Made by a program: the position numbers and the translations under genes
Origin: Myxococcales bacterium
GTDB lineage: Bacteria; Myxococcota_A; Polyangia; Haliangiales; Haliangiaceae
DNA: 64,000 bases
Reading direction: 5' to 3'
NCBI GenBank assembly: GCA_016720595.1
Contig: JADKKI010000032.1
Span: forward strand, 136,312 to 200,311
Notes under the pieces: model-generated
The model's input: the letters and a program-made list of their open reading frames with translations, nothing else
Databases searched by the model: none
What the model was told of the DNA's origin: nothing
In this document: piece by piece, positions 29,162-39,561 of the stretch
Layout: each line of letters opens with the position of its first letter
Position numbering within the stretch: the stretch's first letter is position 1

Positions 29162-32100
29162 TCAGCGCCACCCGAGGCTCTTCGGACCGCTGCCGGTGAC
29201 GGCGTTCGACATCCCGTCGAGCCACACGGTCATCTCGTCGGGGCCCTTCGGCAGGGTGAGGGTCCACATGAGGAGACTGGTCGAGGTCTGGGCCAGGATC
29301 CGGCGGCCGTCGCTGGACACCTGGGGCGTGGTGAGCGTGAGGTTGGGCGAGCTGGCGAGGTCCCATCGCTTGTGGTCGGTCAGCGGATCGATCACCGAGA
29401 GCGCGCCACGCTCCTCGATCACGATCATCCCGGTATCGGCGGCCATCGCGGCCTTGGTTCGGCCGAGGGACTCGTCGATGTCGGTGACCAGATCGGGCAG
29501 CGGCAGGTCTACGAGGTACGCCGCTCCGGCATCGCTGAAGGCCACGAGCTTCGTGGTCCCGGTGGTGCCGAGCTCGACGATCGGCTTGCGCAGGGTGGCG
29601 TGCCGCTTCACCGCATCGTCGGGAGTCCAGGCCATCAGCTCGGCGCCCACGGCGAACATCACGGTGCCATCCGGTCCGATGTAGAGCGAGCTGTTCGGCT
29701 TGTGCGGCAGCACGGTGGTCGCCGCCTCTCCGCCGCCGAGCTGCTTGCGCCACAGCGTGCGATCCTTGAACACGGCCGCCACCCACGCGGGCTGCGAACG
29801 GCTCCAGGCGATGCCGATCAGCTCGTCCTTGCGATCGACGAGCATGGTGCGCTGCCCGGTGGTGGCATCGTGCAGCTGGAGCGTGCCCGTGAACGCCCCG
29901 AGCAGCAGCTCGTGATCCGTGGGGAAGCCGACCATGTCCGCGGTGCCGGAGAGCTCCTCCGGCTCCTTGCCGGGCGCGACGAGCTTCGCGTGGTGCGCGA
30001 GATCCACGACCACCGCGAGCTGCCCACCCGGCGCATCCGCAGACGACGTGATCGCGGGCCACGTGGGGAGGGGATGTGACGTGCCGGTGAGGAGATCGAT
30101 CCACTGGGCCGGTCCGTCGACGAACGTGGCGATCACGGCATCGCTGCCCACGAGGCGCGCGGTCGCCGGACGCTGCGCGAGCTGCCGCGGCTCGATCTCG
30201 TCGAGGTTCCACACGAGGAGGCGATCATCGATGGCACCGATCACGTAGGGCGAGTGCGGGGACACCGCGATGGTCGTCAGCCGCCCCGTGGGGATCGACA
30301 GGACGTGATCGCCGCGATCGGACAGCACCGCGATCCCGGCCTCGCTCCCCGCGACCATCGTGTCGCCTCGCGCCTCGCCGAGCCCGACCGGGGCCCCCGC
30401 GAGCTGGCGGCGCGGCTTGGAGCTCTCGCGCGAGACGATCGCGACGCCGGTGGGCCCGATCGTGTAGAGGGCGTTGTTGCCATATGCGACGAAGAACCGC
30501 TGGCCGACCGTGAGCCGGTGGACGATCGTCGGCACGGGGGACATCTGCAGGTCATAGGCCGCCTCGTCGACGAGGGCGGCGAGGTGGCTCCCGTCGGTGG
30601 CCCAGTCCACCCCACCCGTGTGCCCGGTGGCGACCACCTGCGGCGGTTCGGAGGGCTGCGTCCGATCGAGGAGCAGGAGGTCACTCTCGCCGAACAGCGC
30701 GATCCAGCGGCCGTCGGGAGAGGGCGCGAGCTGACTGACTCGCTGGTCGAGCGGCACCTGGAGCGGCTGGGTACCCGCGAGGTCGAGCTGCCACAGCCCG
30801 CCGGTGGTGTCGGTCCAGTACGCGGTGATGCCGACGAGCTCGAGATCGAGGATCGGCGTGGGTACCGTCAGATCGTGGCGCCCTCCGCCTGCGCGATCGA
30901 GGACGGAGAGCTTGGTGTCGTGCCACAGGACGATCTTCCGCTCCTCGTCTGCGAACCGCGCGCGGATCTTGCTGCCGGTCTCTGCGATCGTCTGCGCCGT
31001 GCGCCTGGCGAGATCGTAGATCCGGACCACGCCATCATCGCCGGCGCCGAGAGCCAGCGTGCCATCGCGACTCATCTCGAGTGAATCCATTCCGGGAGAG
31101 GCCGGTAGGCTCCACGCCACACCACGTGCGCGGGCGGCGGCGCCGAGTGCGCGCACCTCGCGCCAGTGCTTCTCGGCGAGCGGCTTGACCATCGCCACGG
31201 CGAGGGTGGGGTTGGTGTCCACGACGATCCACGCCTGGCTCAGCGTCAGCTTCTCGTTGCGTTGCTCGGCGAGCGCGCGCTGGAGCTCGGCGAAGTTCTT
31301 GTCCTTGCGTGCGGCCACCGCGGAGGCATCTGCGCGATCTCGTTCGTTGGCGACGCGGAGGTACGCGACCCAGCCGCCGACGATCAAGGCGAGCACCGCG
31401 ATCGAGGCGACGATCACCGGCACCTTGTACTTCTTGATGAAGCGCGCCAGCTTCTCGCGCGGGGTGTAGTGGTGGGATGCGACGAGCTGGCCGGTGAGGA
31501 ACCGGTTGAGATCGAGCGCGAGCTCGCGCGCATCCTGATAGCGCTGGTCGGGGTCGTGAGCCAGCGCCTTGTCGATGATCGTCGAGAGCTCCGGAGGCAC
31601 GCCCGAGACCAGCTCGCCGATCGGCGTCGGAGGCGAGTTGACCGCCGCCTTCATCATCGCGTCCGCGGTGGCCGCATGATGGGGCGGCTTGCGCGACAGC
31701 AGGTGATAGAGCGTGGCGCCGAGCGCATAGACATCGCACCGGGCATCCACGGGCCTGCCGCGGAGCTGCTCTGGCGCCATGAAGCCGGGAGTGCCGTACA
31801 CGATGCCGGCGCGCGTCTTCAGCGAGTCCTCGAGATCGACGAGCACGGGCGCTCCGACCTCGTCCTCGACCTCGCCGATCACCTTGGCGAGGCCCCAATC
31901 GATCACGATCGTCTCGCCGAGATCGCCGACCAGGATGTTCGAGGGCTTGATGTCGCGATGCACGATGCCGCGCTCGTGGGCGTGCGCGATCGCGTTCGAG
32001 GCGGCGACCATGTGCGGGACCAGCGCGAGGCGCGCCTCGAGCGTCTCGCCGGAGGCCACGAACTTCTCGAGTGGCCTGCCGCCGATCTTGCGCATCACGT

Positions 32101-32515
32101 AGTACGGCGAGCCATTCGGTCCCACCCCGGCGTCGTGCACGGGGACGATCGAAGGATGCTCGAGCCGCGCCGTGATCCGGGTCTCGCGGGCGAACCGCCG
32201 CAGCGTGTCCGCATCGAGTGACAGCGCCTCCTTGAGCGCGACCACACGGCCGAGCGTGGTGTCGGTGGCCTCGACGACGCGCCCCATCCCGCCTCGCGCG
32301 ATCTCGGGGCCGAGCTCGTACCGCGCCGGTGGCATCGCGGGCGGCGCGCTCGTGCCGGGCGCGTCGTCACCGCGGAGGGTGGGCATCACCGGCGGCATCG
32401 AGTCCGAAGGGACCTGCCCGCGCGCGAGCTGCATCGTCCCGGGGATGTCCCCGATCTGGTCGAGCTCGACGGGCGTCGGGTGCCCATCGACCGTCGGCTT
32501 CGGATCCTCCGCCAC
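29162..32515 (-). CDS. Hanks-type Ser/Thr protein kinase with external propeller-like region
   Basis: 1117 aa transmembrane kinase. The kinase domain (about 66-340) is complete: Gly-rich loop GGMGRV, K95, catalytic HRD with D188 and the APE-equivalent segment [11 protein letters not shown]. The magnesium motif reads DWG (206-208) instead of DFG. A single membrane helix (about 365-388) follows. The remaining 730 residues are outside, with repeated WD/Kelch-like phrases (for example [11 protein letters not shown] and [20 protein letters not shown]) suggesting one or two beta-propellers that sense an external ligand. GTG 32515 is chosen because TATACT ends six bases upstream; the longer frame would translate that box. 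It is a tandem paralogue of the next gene. Confidence 0.93.
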   Translation of the reverse strand: MAEDPKPTVDGHPTPVELDQIGDIPGTMQLARGQVPSDSMPPVMPTLRGDDAPGTSAPPAMPPARYELGPEIARGGMGRVVEATDTTLGRVVALKEALSLDADTLRRFARETRITARLEHPSIVPVHDAGVGPNGSPYYVMRKIGGRPLEKFVASGETLEARLALVPHMVAASNAIAHAHERGIVHRDIKPSNILVGDLGETIVIDWGLAKVIGEVEDEVGAPVLVDLEDSLKTRAGIVYGTPGFMAPEQLRGRPVDARCDVYALGATLYHLLSRKPPHHAATADAMMKAAVNSPPTPIGELVSGVPPELSTIIDKALAHDPDQRYQDARELALDLNRFLTGQLVASHHYTPREKLARFIKKYKVPVIVASIAVLALIVGGWVAYLRVANERDRADASAVAARKDKNFAELQRALAEQRNEKLTLSQAWIVVDTNPTLAVAMVKPLAEKHWREVRALGAAARARGVAWSLPASPGMDSLEMSRDGTLALGAGDDGVVRIYDLARRTAQTIAETGSKIRARFADEERKIVLWHDTKLSVLDRAGGGRHDLTVPTPILDLELVGITAYWTDTTGGLWQLDLAGTQPLQVPLDQRVSQLAPSPDGRWIALFGESDLLLLDRTQPSEPPQVVATGHTGGVDWATDGSHLAALVDEAAYDLQMSPVPTIVHRLTVGQRFFVAYGNNALYTIGPTGVAIVSRESSKPRRQLAGAPVGLGEARGDTMVAGSEAGIAVLSDRGDHVLSIPTGRLTTIAVSPHSPYVIGAIDDRLLVWNLDEIEPRQLAQRPATARLVGSDAVIATFVDGPAQWIDLLTGTSHPLPTWPAITSSADAPGGQLAVVVDLAHHAKLVAPGKEPEELSGTADMVGFPTDHELLLGAFTGTLQLHDATTGQRTMLVDRKDELIGIAWSRSQPAWVAAVFKDRTLWRKQLGGGEAATTVLPHKPNSSLYIGPDGTVMFAVGAELMAWTPDDAVKRHATLRKPIVELGTTGTTKLVAFSDAGAAYLVDLPLPDLVTDIDESLGRTKAAMAADTGMIVIEERGALSVIDPLTDHKRWDLASSPNLTLTTPQVSSDGRRILAQTSTSLLMWTLTLPKGPDEMTVWLDGMSNAVTGSGPKSLGWR

Positions 32516-32521
32516 GTGCGG

Positions 32522-32527
32522 AGTATA
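32522..32527 (-). promoter_or_regulatory. -10-like box, probably leaderless
   Basis: TATACT on the minus strand ending 6 nt before GTG 32515. It shows that the downstream kinase has its own promoter although its paralogue ends only a few bases away. Confidence 0.5.
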
Positions 32528-32529
32528 GG

Positions 32530-35500
32530 TCACTCCCAGGTCAGGGCGGCAGCTCCCGCGGGTGCGCGCGCATTGGTCAGCGATTCGAGGAACACTGCGG
32601 TCTCGTCGGGCGTTCGCGGTGGTGCCAGGTTCCACATCAGGAGGTCCTCGCCCATCGCGAACACGCGCCCGCCATCGGCCGACATCGTGGCGTTGACGAA
32701 CGGCATGTTGTTCGAGCGCGCGAGCACCCAGCGCACCGAGGTGAGTGGATCGGTGGCGAGGATCGATCCCGAGTTATCGAGCACGAGCGCGAGCTCCCCC
32801 GAGACCGACATCGAGCCGATGCGCGTGCCTGGAGCGAGCCGGCTGGTGACGTTGTTCGGCACATCGAGGCGCACGTCGAACCCCGAATCGTCATCGGTGA
32901 GGACCAGCACGTGGTCGTCGTCGAGCAGGAAGGCGCGGAACATCATGCGCGGCAACGTGGCGTGAAGCTCGATCGATCCATCGACCCGCCAGCGCTTGAG
33001 CTCCAAGCCCTCGGCATAGAACACGTCGCCTGCCTTGCTGATGAACGACCACTCGACCTTCGAGCTCGTGACGATGGACTCGTCGCGTTGGCTCTGGGCG
33101 TCGAATCGCCAGATCGTTCCATCCACATACAGCGCGCTCAGCCACCGGCCTGCACGGTCAGACGTGATCGCGATCGGCAGAGCCGGATGCTGGAACATCC
33201 GCCGCGGCTGGTACCCGGGTGGATCGTGGATCAAGATCTCGCCCGTCGTCGATGCGACGAGCAGACGATCGTGGTCGTCGAAGAACCCGAGGCGGAACGG
33301 CGCGGCGATCGGGATCGTGCCCGGCACGCCACGCCGGAGCAGGCGCGAGCTCGCGGAGTTCGTGATCGTCACCATCACGTCGCCATGGAGCGAGCCGATC
33401 ACGCGGATCGGCTCGATGGAGAGTTCGACAGGGACCGAGGTGTGGTCGACGAGATCGATCCACGCACCGGGCTTCTGGAAGTGTTGCGTGACGAGCTGGT
33501 GGGTGCCGACGATCCCGAATCCGGTAGGCCGCTCGATGGGGATAACCTCGGGGATCATCGGCGCGATGTCCCAGGCGAACAGCACGCCTTCTGCTGCAGC
33601 GACGACGTACGGCGAGTTCGGCGCCGCGGCGATCGCATTCATGCTGGACGCCGGTGCGACCAGCGTGACCGCGACCTGTTCGCCGAGGACGGTGATCGTC
33701 CCGAGCGACGACATCGCGAGGAGCGACTGTCGATAGCCGTGCGCCATCAGCTGCATCGCACCTTCTGCGACCCGCACATCGATCCCGTCGGGCTTCCGGG
33801 CGCTCACCTTGCGCACGAGCCCGAAGCCGCCGGTATAGATGCCATCGCGCACGGTGGCCAGCGCGGTGGGGAAGCGTCCGCCATTGTTCCCGGTCAGGGT
33901 GACGTGCGGAACGTCGTCGACGATCGAGATCTCGATCGTCTTCATGTCCACGATCGCCCCCAGCCGCAGCCCGTCGTCGGCCCAGTCCATTAGCATCACG
34001 GCACCGTCCGCGACCTTGATCGGTGGCTCGTCGCCGTGCTGGAGCCACAGTGCGTCGCTGCCGTAGGCGACCCACTGTTGGCTGGAGCGGGCGTTCACCT
34101 CCTTGACCACGCCGGCCACCGGGACCTTGCGAAAGGCCGGCTCGTCGAGCGCGCGCACGAACGCCGCCCCCTCGTCGTCGACGTACCACACGCGGGATCC
34201 GCGAACGTCGAGCTCGCGGATCCGCCCCTTGGCCTCGAGATCGCGACGAGCGCCCGTGGCCAGATCGACGACGCCGATGTGATCATGGTCCCAGACGACC
34301 AGCCGCTTGTCGTTGTCTGCGAGCAGGGCGCTGAGCTCGCGTTCGAGACGGAGGAGCTCGGTGGTCGTGTGATTCGCCAGATCGTGGCGTCGCACCACGC
34401 CGTCGAGCCCCATCGAGATCACGTGCGTGCCGTCGGCGGTCAGCGCGAGCATCGTGGTGCGCCGAGAGGCTGGGTATCCACGGACCACTCCCATGGCGCG
34501 TGCCGCCAAGCCGATCGCACGGGCTTCGCGCCAGCGCTTGGTTGCGATCGGCTTGATCGTCGCGACCGCGGCCGTGGGGCTGGTCGCCAGGAGGGCCTGG
34601 GCCTGGTTCACGATCAGTTCCTCGTTGCGATCGAGGGCCTGATCGAGCGCCTCGTCTGCACGGTTGCGCTCGCTGATCACGCGGCGGAGCGCGAGGCTCG
34701 CGACCACCGCGATGGCGATCACCGCGATGGAGGAGACGGTCACGGGCACCTTGTGGCGGCGAACGAACCGGAACAGCCGCTCACGGCGCGAGTACTGGTG
34801 CGCCGCGACCAGCTGGCCAGTGAGGAACCGCTGGAGATCCTCGACGAGCGCTCCGGCGTGCGGGTAGCGCGCACGGTCATCGTACGACAGCGCCTTGTCG
34901 AGGATCGTCGCCAGCTCGGCGGGGATTCGAGGTGCGAGCTCGCGGATCGGCTGCGGTGGACCCAGCAGCGCGGCCGCCATCATCTCGTCGCCGGAGCTCG
35001 CGGCATGTGGAGGGCGGCGGGCGAGCACGTAGTAGAGGGTGGCGCCGAGCGCATAGACATCGCTGCGCGCGTCGACGGTCTCGCCGCGCAGCTGCTCGGG
35101 CGACATGAAGCCGGGTGTGCCGAACACGGTGCCGACCCGGGTCCGCAACGAATCGCCGGCCGAGACGACCGGGATCAGAGGTGGTTCGTCGGGATCATCG
35201 GGCTCGTCGACGACCTTCGCGAGGCCCCAATCGATCACCACGGTCTCGCCGAGGCTACCGACCAGGATGTTGGACGGCTTCAGATCGCGATGAATCACGC
35301 CGCGTTCGTGGGCGTGTGCGATCGCCTGCGCCGCCGCGAGCACGTGTGGCACCAGCGCGAGCCGCGTCTCGAGCTCCTCGGCCTCGACGACGAGCTCCTC
35401 GAGCGGGCGGCCCGAGACCTTGCGCATCACGTAGAACGGCGTGCCCTCGCGCGAGGTGCCGGCATCGTGGACGGGGACGATCGAAGGGTGCTCGAGCCGC

Positions 35501-35766
35501 GCGGTGATCCGGATCTCTCGCGCGAACCGCCTCCGTGCGTCGGCGTCCTCCGAGAGCGCCTCCTTGAGGGCGACCCGGCGGCCGAGGAGCGTGTCGGTCG
35601 CGTCGACCACGCGGCCCATGCCTCCACGTGCGATCTCCTCGCCGAGCGCATAGCGCGGCGACGGCTCCTCGGGGGAGCCAGCCTCGGGCTCCGGCGTCGC
35701 ATCCACGCCGCGCCGCCCCGAGCGCTCGTTGACCGTCGGTGTGGAGTCGACCGGCGCCTTCGCCAT
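32530..35766 (-). CDS. Hanks-type Ser/Thr protein kinase, tandem paralogue
   Basis: 1078 aa transmembrane kinase with the same plan as its downstream neighbour. Kinase domain about 38-315 with GGMGRV, K68, HRD (D161), DWG at 179-181 and GTPGFMSPEQL. Membrane helix about 341-360. Then about 715 external residues forming WD-like repeats (VVAAAEGVLFAWDI, GDVMVTITNS). Between the two proteins the kinase and juxtamembrane regions align almost without gaps (both have FLTGQLVA before the membrane), while the sensor halves share only scattered phrases. This fits duplication followed by divergence of the ligand-sensing part. No phosphatase gene lies beside them. Confidence 0.93.
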   Translation of the reverse strand: MAKAPVDSTPTVNERSGRRGVDATPEPEAGSPEEPSPRYALGEEIARGGMGRVVDATDTLLGRRVALKEALSEDADARRRFAREIRITARLEHPSIVPVHDAGTSREGTPFYVMRKVSGRPLEELVVEAEELETRLALVPHVLAAAQAIAHAHERGVIHRDLKPSNILVGSLGETVVIDWGLAKVVDEPDDPDEPPLIPVVSAGDSLRTRVGTVFGTPGFMSPEQLRGETVDARSDVYALGATLYYVLARRPPHAASSGDEMMAAALLGPPQPIRELAPRIPAELATILDKALSYDDRARYPHAGALVEDLQRFLTGQLVAAHQYSRRERLFRFVRRHKVPVTVSSIAVIAIAVVASLALRRVISERNRADEALDQALDRNEELIVNQAQALLATSPTAAVATIKPIATKRWREARAIGLAARAMGVVRGYPASRRTTMLALTADGTHVISMGLDGVVRRHDLANHTTTELLRLERELSALLADNDKRLVVWDHDHIGVVDLATGARRDLEAKGRIRELDVRGSRVWYVDDEGAAFVRALDEPAFRKVPVAGVVKEVNARSSQQWVAYGSDALWLQHGDEPPIKVADGAVMLMDWADDGLRLGAIVDMKTIEISIVDDVPHVTLTGNNGGRFPTALATVRDGIYTGGFGLVRKVSARKPDGIDVRVAEGAMQLMAHGYRQSLLAMSSLGTITVLGEQVAVTLVAPASSMNAIAAAPNSPYVVAAAEGVLFAWDIAPMIPEVIPIERPTGFGIVGTHQLVTQHFQKPGAWIDLVDHTSVPVELSIEPIRVIGSLHGDVMVTITNSASSRLLRRGVPGTIPIAAPFRLGFFDDHDRLLVASTTGEILIHDPPGYQPRRMFQHPALPIAITSDRAGRWLSALYVDGTIWRFDAQSQRDESIVTSSKVEWSFISKAGDVFYAEGLELKRWRVDGSIELHATLPRMMFRAFLLDDDHVLVLTDDDSGFDVRLDVPNNVTSRLAPGTRIGSMSVSGELALVLDNSGSILATDPLTSVRWVLARSNNMPFVNATMSADGGRVFAMGEDLLMWNLAPPRTPDETAVFLESLTNARAPAGAAALTWE

Positions 35767-35774
35767 CCCGGTCC

Positions 35775-35780
35775 AGGGTA
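35775..35780 (-). promoter_or_regulatory. -10-like box upstream of the first kinase gene
   Basis: TACCCT on the minus strand ending 8 nt before ATG 35766. Weaker than the box of the second kinase. Confidence 0.3.
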
Positions 35781-35787
35781 CAGCGTC

Positions 35788-36900
35788 TCAGCTCGGTGTG
35801 GCGGTCGGCAGCAGGTCGCGCTTGATGGCGCGGATCAGCGCCCACAGGAACAGCAGGCCGATCAGCGCGAGGCCAACCGAGATCGGCAACACGTACCAGT
35901 AGTCGGCGGGCCGCTCACCGTCGATCAGTGCATAGGCCCCCGCGGGGATGCCATGCGAGACATAGAGGCCGATCAGGTCGAGCTCGGCGTCGGGAATCGT
36001 GACGCCCTGGGCCACGATGAAGCCCGCGGCGGTCGAGGCCTTCATCGCGCCCCAGGTGGTCTTGTAGTGGCGGGTGATCGGCTCGACGCGCGCGGCCCAC
36101 AGCGTGGCGGCCTCGAGCTTCGTCGTCGTGGAGGCGACGGCGCCTGGGGTCTTCACGTCGAAGCGGATCTGATCGGAGATGCCGGTCGGCGGCGGGATCG
36201 CGGGGCCCACGGTGATTCCCGCGGCGGTCAGCGCGGAGGTCCAGGCCTCCGCAGTCGGGAGCCGTTCGTTGAGCGCGGCGACGATCAGCGCCGTGTTCGG
36301 ATCGACGACATCGAGGGCGACCTCGTCGGCATCGGCGAGCGTCATGACCTCGCCGGCGACGGTGGTGACCTTGCCCGTGGCGAAGCCGGCGCGCGTGGCC
36401 GTGGCGGAGGCGAACATCGCGCGGGGATGCTCGGTGGCGTACTCGTCGACAGCCTTGGCGAACGGCAGGGCGTCGAGAGCGCGCAGGCGGCCGATGTATC
36501 CCTTGGTGACCGGCTGCTCCCAGCCATTGCCGGGGATGACGAGCCAGAGCTTCTCGCCCGCGCCGCGCACAGGGGCGACACGCAGACCCAGACCGCCCTT
36601 CTGCACGCTCGTGCGGATCGCGTGGGACATCAGCGGCTCGGCCTCGAGCTGCACGTATCTGTCGGTGCCGACGTCGCCGTTCAGCACCTGCTCGACGGTC
36701 ACCTTCTCGGGGGAGCCGCTGCCGCCGAACTTGCGATCACCGTTGAGGCGAACCAGGAACACGACGCACAGGAACACCACACCCAGAGCGGTGATCACGC
36801 CGACCTTGGGCCGAGCGCGCTTGAGCTTGATCAAGTCCGGATCGACGGCATCCCGCGCGATCGGCGCGCCAGGATCCTGGACTGACGTGGACTCGGCCAT
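35788..36900 (-). CDS. Two-pass membrane protein with large periplasmic domain
   Basis: 370 aa protein I do not recognise. A hydrophobic helix near residue 35 (VGVITALGVVFLCVVFLVRL) and another near the C-terminus (VLPISVGLALIGLLFLWALI) flank about 290 residues that should lie in the periplasm. That region contains several repeated beta-strand-rich phrases and no enzymatic signature. A short basic tail follows the second helix. The start could be ATG 36900 or ATG 36918. It lies just downstream of, and on the opposite strand to, xseA and upstream of the kinase pair, so it may belong to the kinase transcription unit. Confidence 0.65.
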   Translation of the reverse strand: MAESTSVQDPGAPIARDAVDPDLIKLKRARPKVGVITALGVVFLCVVFLVRLNGDRKFGGSGSPEKVTVEQVLNGDVGTDRYVQLEAEPLMSHAIRTSVQKGGLGLRVAPVRGAGEKLWLVIPGNGWEQPVTKGYIGRLRALDALPFAKAVDEYATEHPRAMFASATATRAGFATGKVTTVAGEVMTLADADEVALDVVDPNTALIVAALNERLPTAEAWTSALTAAGITVGPAIPPPTGISDQIRFDVKTPGAVASTTTKLEAATLWAARVEPITRHYKTTWGAMKASTAAGFIVAQGVTIPDAELDLIGLYVSHGIPAGAYALIDGERPADYWYVLPISVGLALIGLLFLWALIRAIKRDLLPTATPS

Positions 36901-37007
36901 GGCTGAAGCGATCGGCATCCTATCGTCAAGATCGACAACGCGCCACCCACCCCGGTTGCGGGGAATTGCACCGATTTCCAGGGCTAGCGACCGTGTTCTC
37001 GACGAGT

Positions 37008-37013
37008 TACGGT
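37008..37013 (+). promoter_or_regulatory. -10-like box, probably leaderless
   Basis: TACGGT ending 5 nt before GTG 37019 of xseA, the same hexamer as ahead of the glutaredoxin gene. Confidence 0.35.
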
Positions 37014-37018
37014 GGCAT

Positions 37019-38371
37019 GTGGGGACTTCGGAGCGGCCGCCGAGCAGTCGCGAGCGCCCGTATGGCGTTGCCGACGTGGTGCGGCTGGCCGGGCGTGCCG
37101 TCGAGGACCTGGGGCTGGTGTGGCTCGAAGGGGAGGTCACCCAGGTGTCCCAGCCGGCCTCCGGGCACCTGTACTTCTCGCTGCGAGACAAGGATGCGGT
37201 GCTGCCGGCTGTGATGTGGGGTCGCGAGGCGACGCGGCTCAAGTTCAAGGTCGAGCCCGGCCAGCGGCTGCGCGTCCGCGGGCGGCTCGGGGTCTATGAC
37301 CGCGACGGCAAGCTCCAGCTCTACGCCGACTTCGCGGAGCCCGCGGGGCTCGGAGCGGAGGCGCTGGCGCTCGAGCAGCTCAAGGCGAAGCTCGCAGCAG
37401 AGGGGATGTTCGCCGCCGACAAGAAGCGGCCCCTGCCGCGGTTTCCCCGGCGGATCGGCGTGGTGACCTCGGCGACGGGCGCCGCGATCCACGACATCAT
37501 CCGGACGATCCAGCGCCGGTTCCCGACGCCGATCCTGATCGCGGATTGTGCGGTGCAAGGGCCTGCGGCGCCCAACCAGCTCGTCAACGGGATGGCCATG
37601 GTCGTGCGCGCAGGGATCGACGTGCTGATCATCGGGCGCGGTGGCGGCGCCGTGACCGATCTCTCGGCGTTCAATCACGAGCGGGTCGTTCGCACGATCT
37701 CGCGCTGCCCGGTGCCGGTGATCTGCGCCGTGGGACACGAGACCGATCTCTCGCTCGCCGATCTCGCGGCCGATGCGCGCGCCTCCACCCCGACGGCGGC
37801 GGCCGAGCTCGCGGTGGTCGATGGGCATGTGATCGCGGACGTCCTGCAGAAGGAGCGGCGCCGGCTCGATCGGGAGATCGAGCACCGCCTCGAGCGCGCG
37901 CGCCAGGATCTCGATCGGGCGACCGTGGGCCTGCACAGCCGCGGCGAGCGCGCGCTCGCCCGCACGCGGGCCCAGCTCCACCAGCTCCAGCAGCGGCTCG
38001 CCGGGCTGCATCCTCGCGCGCAGCTGGCCGCACGCTACGCCCAGCTCGCGGAGCTCGAGCGCCGCCTGCTCGCTCATCCACCCGGAGCGCGGATCGCGCG
38101 CGGTCGTCAGGATCACGCGAAGCTGCTCGCGCGCGCCGAGGCCGCGGTGCGACGCACGCTCGATGGCCGGCGGGGCGAGCTCGGGCGGCTGGGGGCCCAG
38201 CTCCACGCGCTGTCGCCCCTCGCGGTGCTCGATCGCGGCTTCGCCACGGTCTCTCACGGCAAGGCGATCGTCCGCGACGCAGCCGCGGTCAGCGCCGGGG
38301 ATCACCTGCAGATCCAGCTCGCGCGCGGCAGCCTCGAGGTCACCGTCGACGAGACGAAGGGCGAGTCATGA
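37019..38371 (+). CDS. xseA: Exodeoxyribonuclease VII large subunit
   Basis: 450 aa catalytic subunit of exonuclease VII, which degrades single-stranded DNA. The N-terminal OB-fold (about 25-120, WLEGEVTQVSQPASGHLYFSL region) precedes the catalytic core with GVVTSATGAAIHDII, IIGRGGGAVTDL and CAVGHETDLSLADLAADARASTPTAAAE, the hallmarks of the family. A long coiled-coil region then follows, for the small subunits. No small subunit gene (xseB) follows, unlike in many genomes. The GTG start is chosen from similarity beginning and a -10-like box; the open frame continues further upstream. Its stop overlaps the next start as ATGA. Confidence 0.94.
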   Translation: MGTSERPPSSRERPYGVADVVRLAGRAVEDLGLVWLEGEVTQVSQPASGHLYFSLRDKDAVLPAVMWGREATRLKFKVEPGQRLRVRGRLGVYDRDGKLQLYADFAEPAGLGAEALALEQLKAKLAAEGMFAADKKRPLPRFPRRIGVVTSATGAAIHDIIRTIQRRFPTPILIADCAVQGPAAPNQLVNGMAMVVRAGIDVLIIGRGGGAVTDLSAFNHERVVRTISRCPVPVICAVGHETDLSLADLAADARASTPTAAAELAVVDGHVIADVLQKERRRLDREIEHRLERARQDLDRATVGLHSRGERALARTRAQLHQLQQRLAGLHPRAQLAARYAQLAELERRLLAHPPGARIARGRQDHAKLLARAEAAVRRTLDGRRGELGRLGAQLHALSPLAVLDRGFATVSHGKAIVRDAAAVSAGDHLQIQLARGSLEVTVDETKGES

Positions 38372-39561
38372 CGCGCGCCAAGACGCAGCGACCGAAGACC
38401 GAGGGGCCCAAGGCCGAGCGCCCGAAGACCCGGGCTCCGACCGTCAGCGAGCGGCAGCGGCGCGCCGACGCGATGGCCGAGCCGCCCACCACACCGGTGG
38501 GAAGGCAGATCGACGATCAGGTCACCACGCCCACGGGGCGCCGGCTCGTCGAGCCTCCGGCGCCGCCTCCACGTGCACCGCCAGCGCGCCGTGCCGAGAG
38601 CGTGATCGACGATCAGCTCGTCGAGATCACGGAGCTGCCAGAGGTCCCGACCCTGCAGGTCGCCGTGCACGAGACCGCGCAGTTCCTCGGCGCCGCACAG
38701 CAGGCGATCAAGGCGGCAGGGCACGTGGTCGCGACGGCCGGGAGCGGACGAGAGGGGCTGGCCGCGATCCAGATGGCGATCGCGAGCGGCCAGATCGACG
38801 CCCTCCTGGTCGGGATCCCCGGAGGCGAGCCGTTGATCGATGCCGCCCTGGCGCTGGCCCCTCGTAGCCCGGTGATCATCGCCGCATCCACGAGCGCTGC
38901 ACTCGAGGCGGTCGCGCGCGCGAACTCGACGGGCGCGGATCTCGGCACCGTCCGTCCCCATGACGTCGAGAAGCTCGCGCCCGTGCTGCTGGCCGCGGCC
39001 CGGATCGTCGAGCAACGGCGCGAGCTGACCACCGCGCGCGGCAGCGAGGCCGTGTTGCGCGCGCGTCTCGAGAACCTGACGGAGCACGATGGGACGGGCC
39101 TGTTGCCGTTCGAGATGTTCCAGCGCGTTCTCGAGCTCGAGCTCAAGCGCGCTCGGCGCTACCTGTACCCGCTCGCGGTCGCGCTGTTCGCCCTCGAGCT
39201 GCCGCCGCCGCCGTTGCCGCCGGGGGTGCGAGGGATCCTGCGTGCGCGTGCGGGCAACGCCCTGATCCACACGATCCGCGACATCGATCTCGCGACCGAG
39301 CTCGATCAGGAGCGGTTCCTGGTGCTCCTGCCTTACACGGATCTGTCGGGAGCCACGGAGCTCGCGCGCCGGGTGCTCGCCTCGGTGGCAACCGACGATC
39401 CCGTGATCGCCGCGGGCCGCTCGTTCTCGCCGCAGTTCACCGGCGCGGTCGCCTGGGCCAAGCCCGGGCAGCAGCTCTCGTTCTCGCGCCTGATGCGCGA
39501 TGCGACCCGCGCGCTCGAGCAAGCGCGCAAGGACGGCGCGGAGCTGGCGATCCAGCCATGA
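38368..39561 (+). CDS. Degenerate receiver plus degenerate GGDEF protein
   Basis: 397 aa protein. The first 80 residues are basic and disordered. Residues about 92-210 have a CheY-like alternation, but the phospho-acceptor position reads VGIPGG instead of an Asp and the conserved Lys is missing. Residues about 225-390 follow the layout of a GGDEF domain (HDGTGLLPFEMFQRVLELELKR, then RDIDLATELDQERFLVLLPYTDL), with LDQER in place of GGDEF. Both halves therefore look catalytically inactive: a pseudo-receiver joined to a pseudo-cyclase, possibly a ligand- or protein-binding switch. It overlaps xseA and aroE by four bases each, so all three are translationally coupled. Confidence 0.7.
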   Translation: MTRAKTQRPKTEGPKAERPKTRAPTVSERQRRADAMAEPPTTPVGRQIDDQVTTPTGRRLVEPPAPPPRAPPARRAESVIDDQLVEITELPEVPTLQVAVHETAQFLGAAQQAIKAAGHVVATAGSGREGLAAIQMAIASGQIDALLVGIPGGEPLIDAALALAPRSPVIIAASTSAALEAVARANSTGADLGTVRPHDVEKLAPVLLAAARIVEQRRELTTARGSEAVLRARLENLTEHDGTGLLPFEMFQRVLELELKRARRYLYPLAVALFALELPPPPLPPGVRGILRARAGNALIHTIRDIDLATELDQERFLVLLPYTDLSGATELARRVLASVATDDPVIAAGRSFSPQFTGAVAWAKPGQQLSFSRLMRDATRALEQARKDGAELAIQP

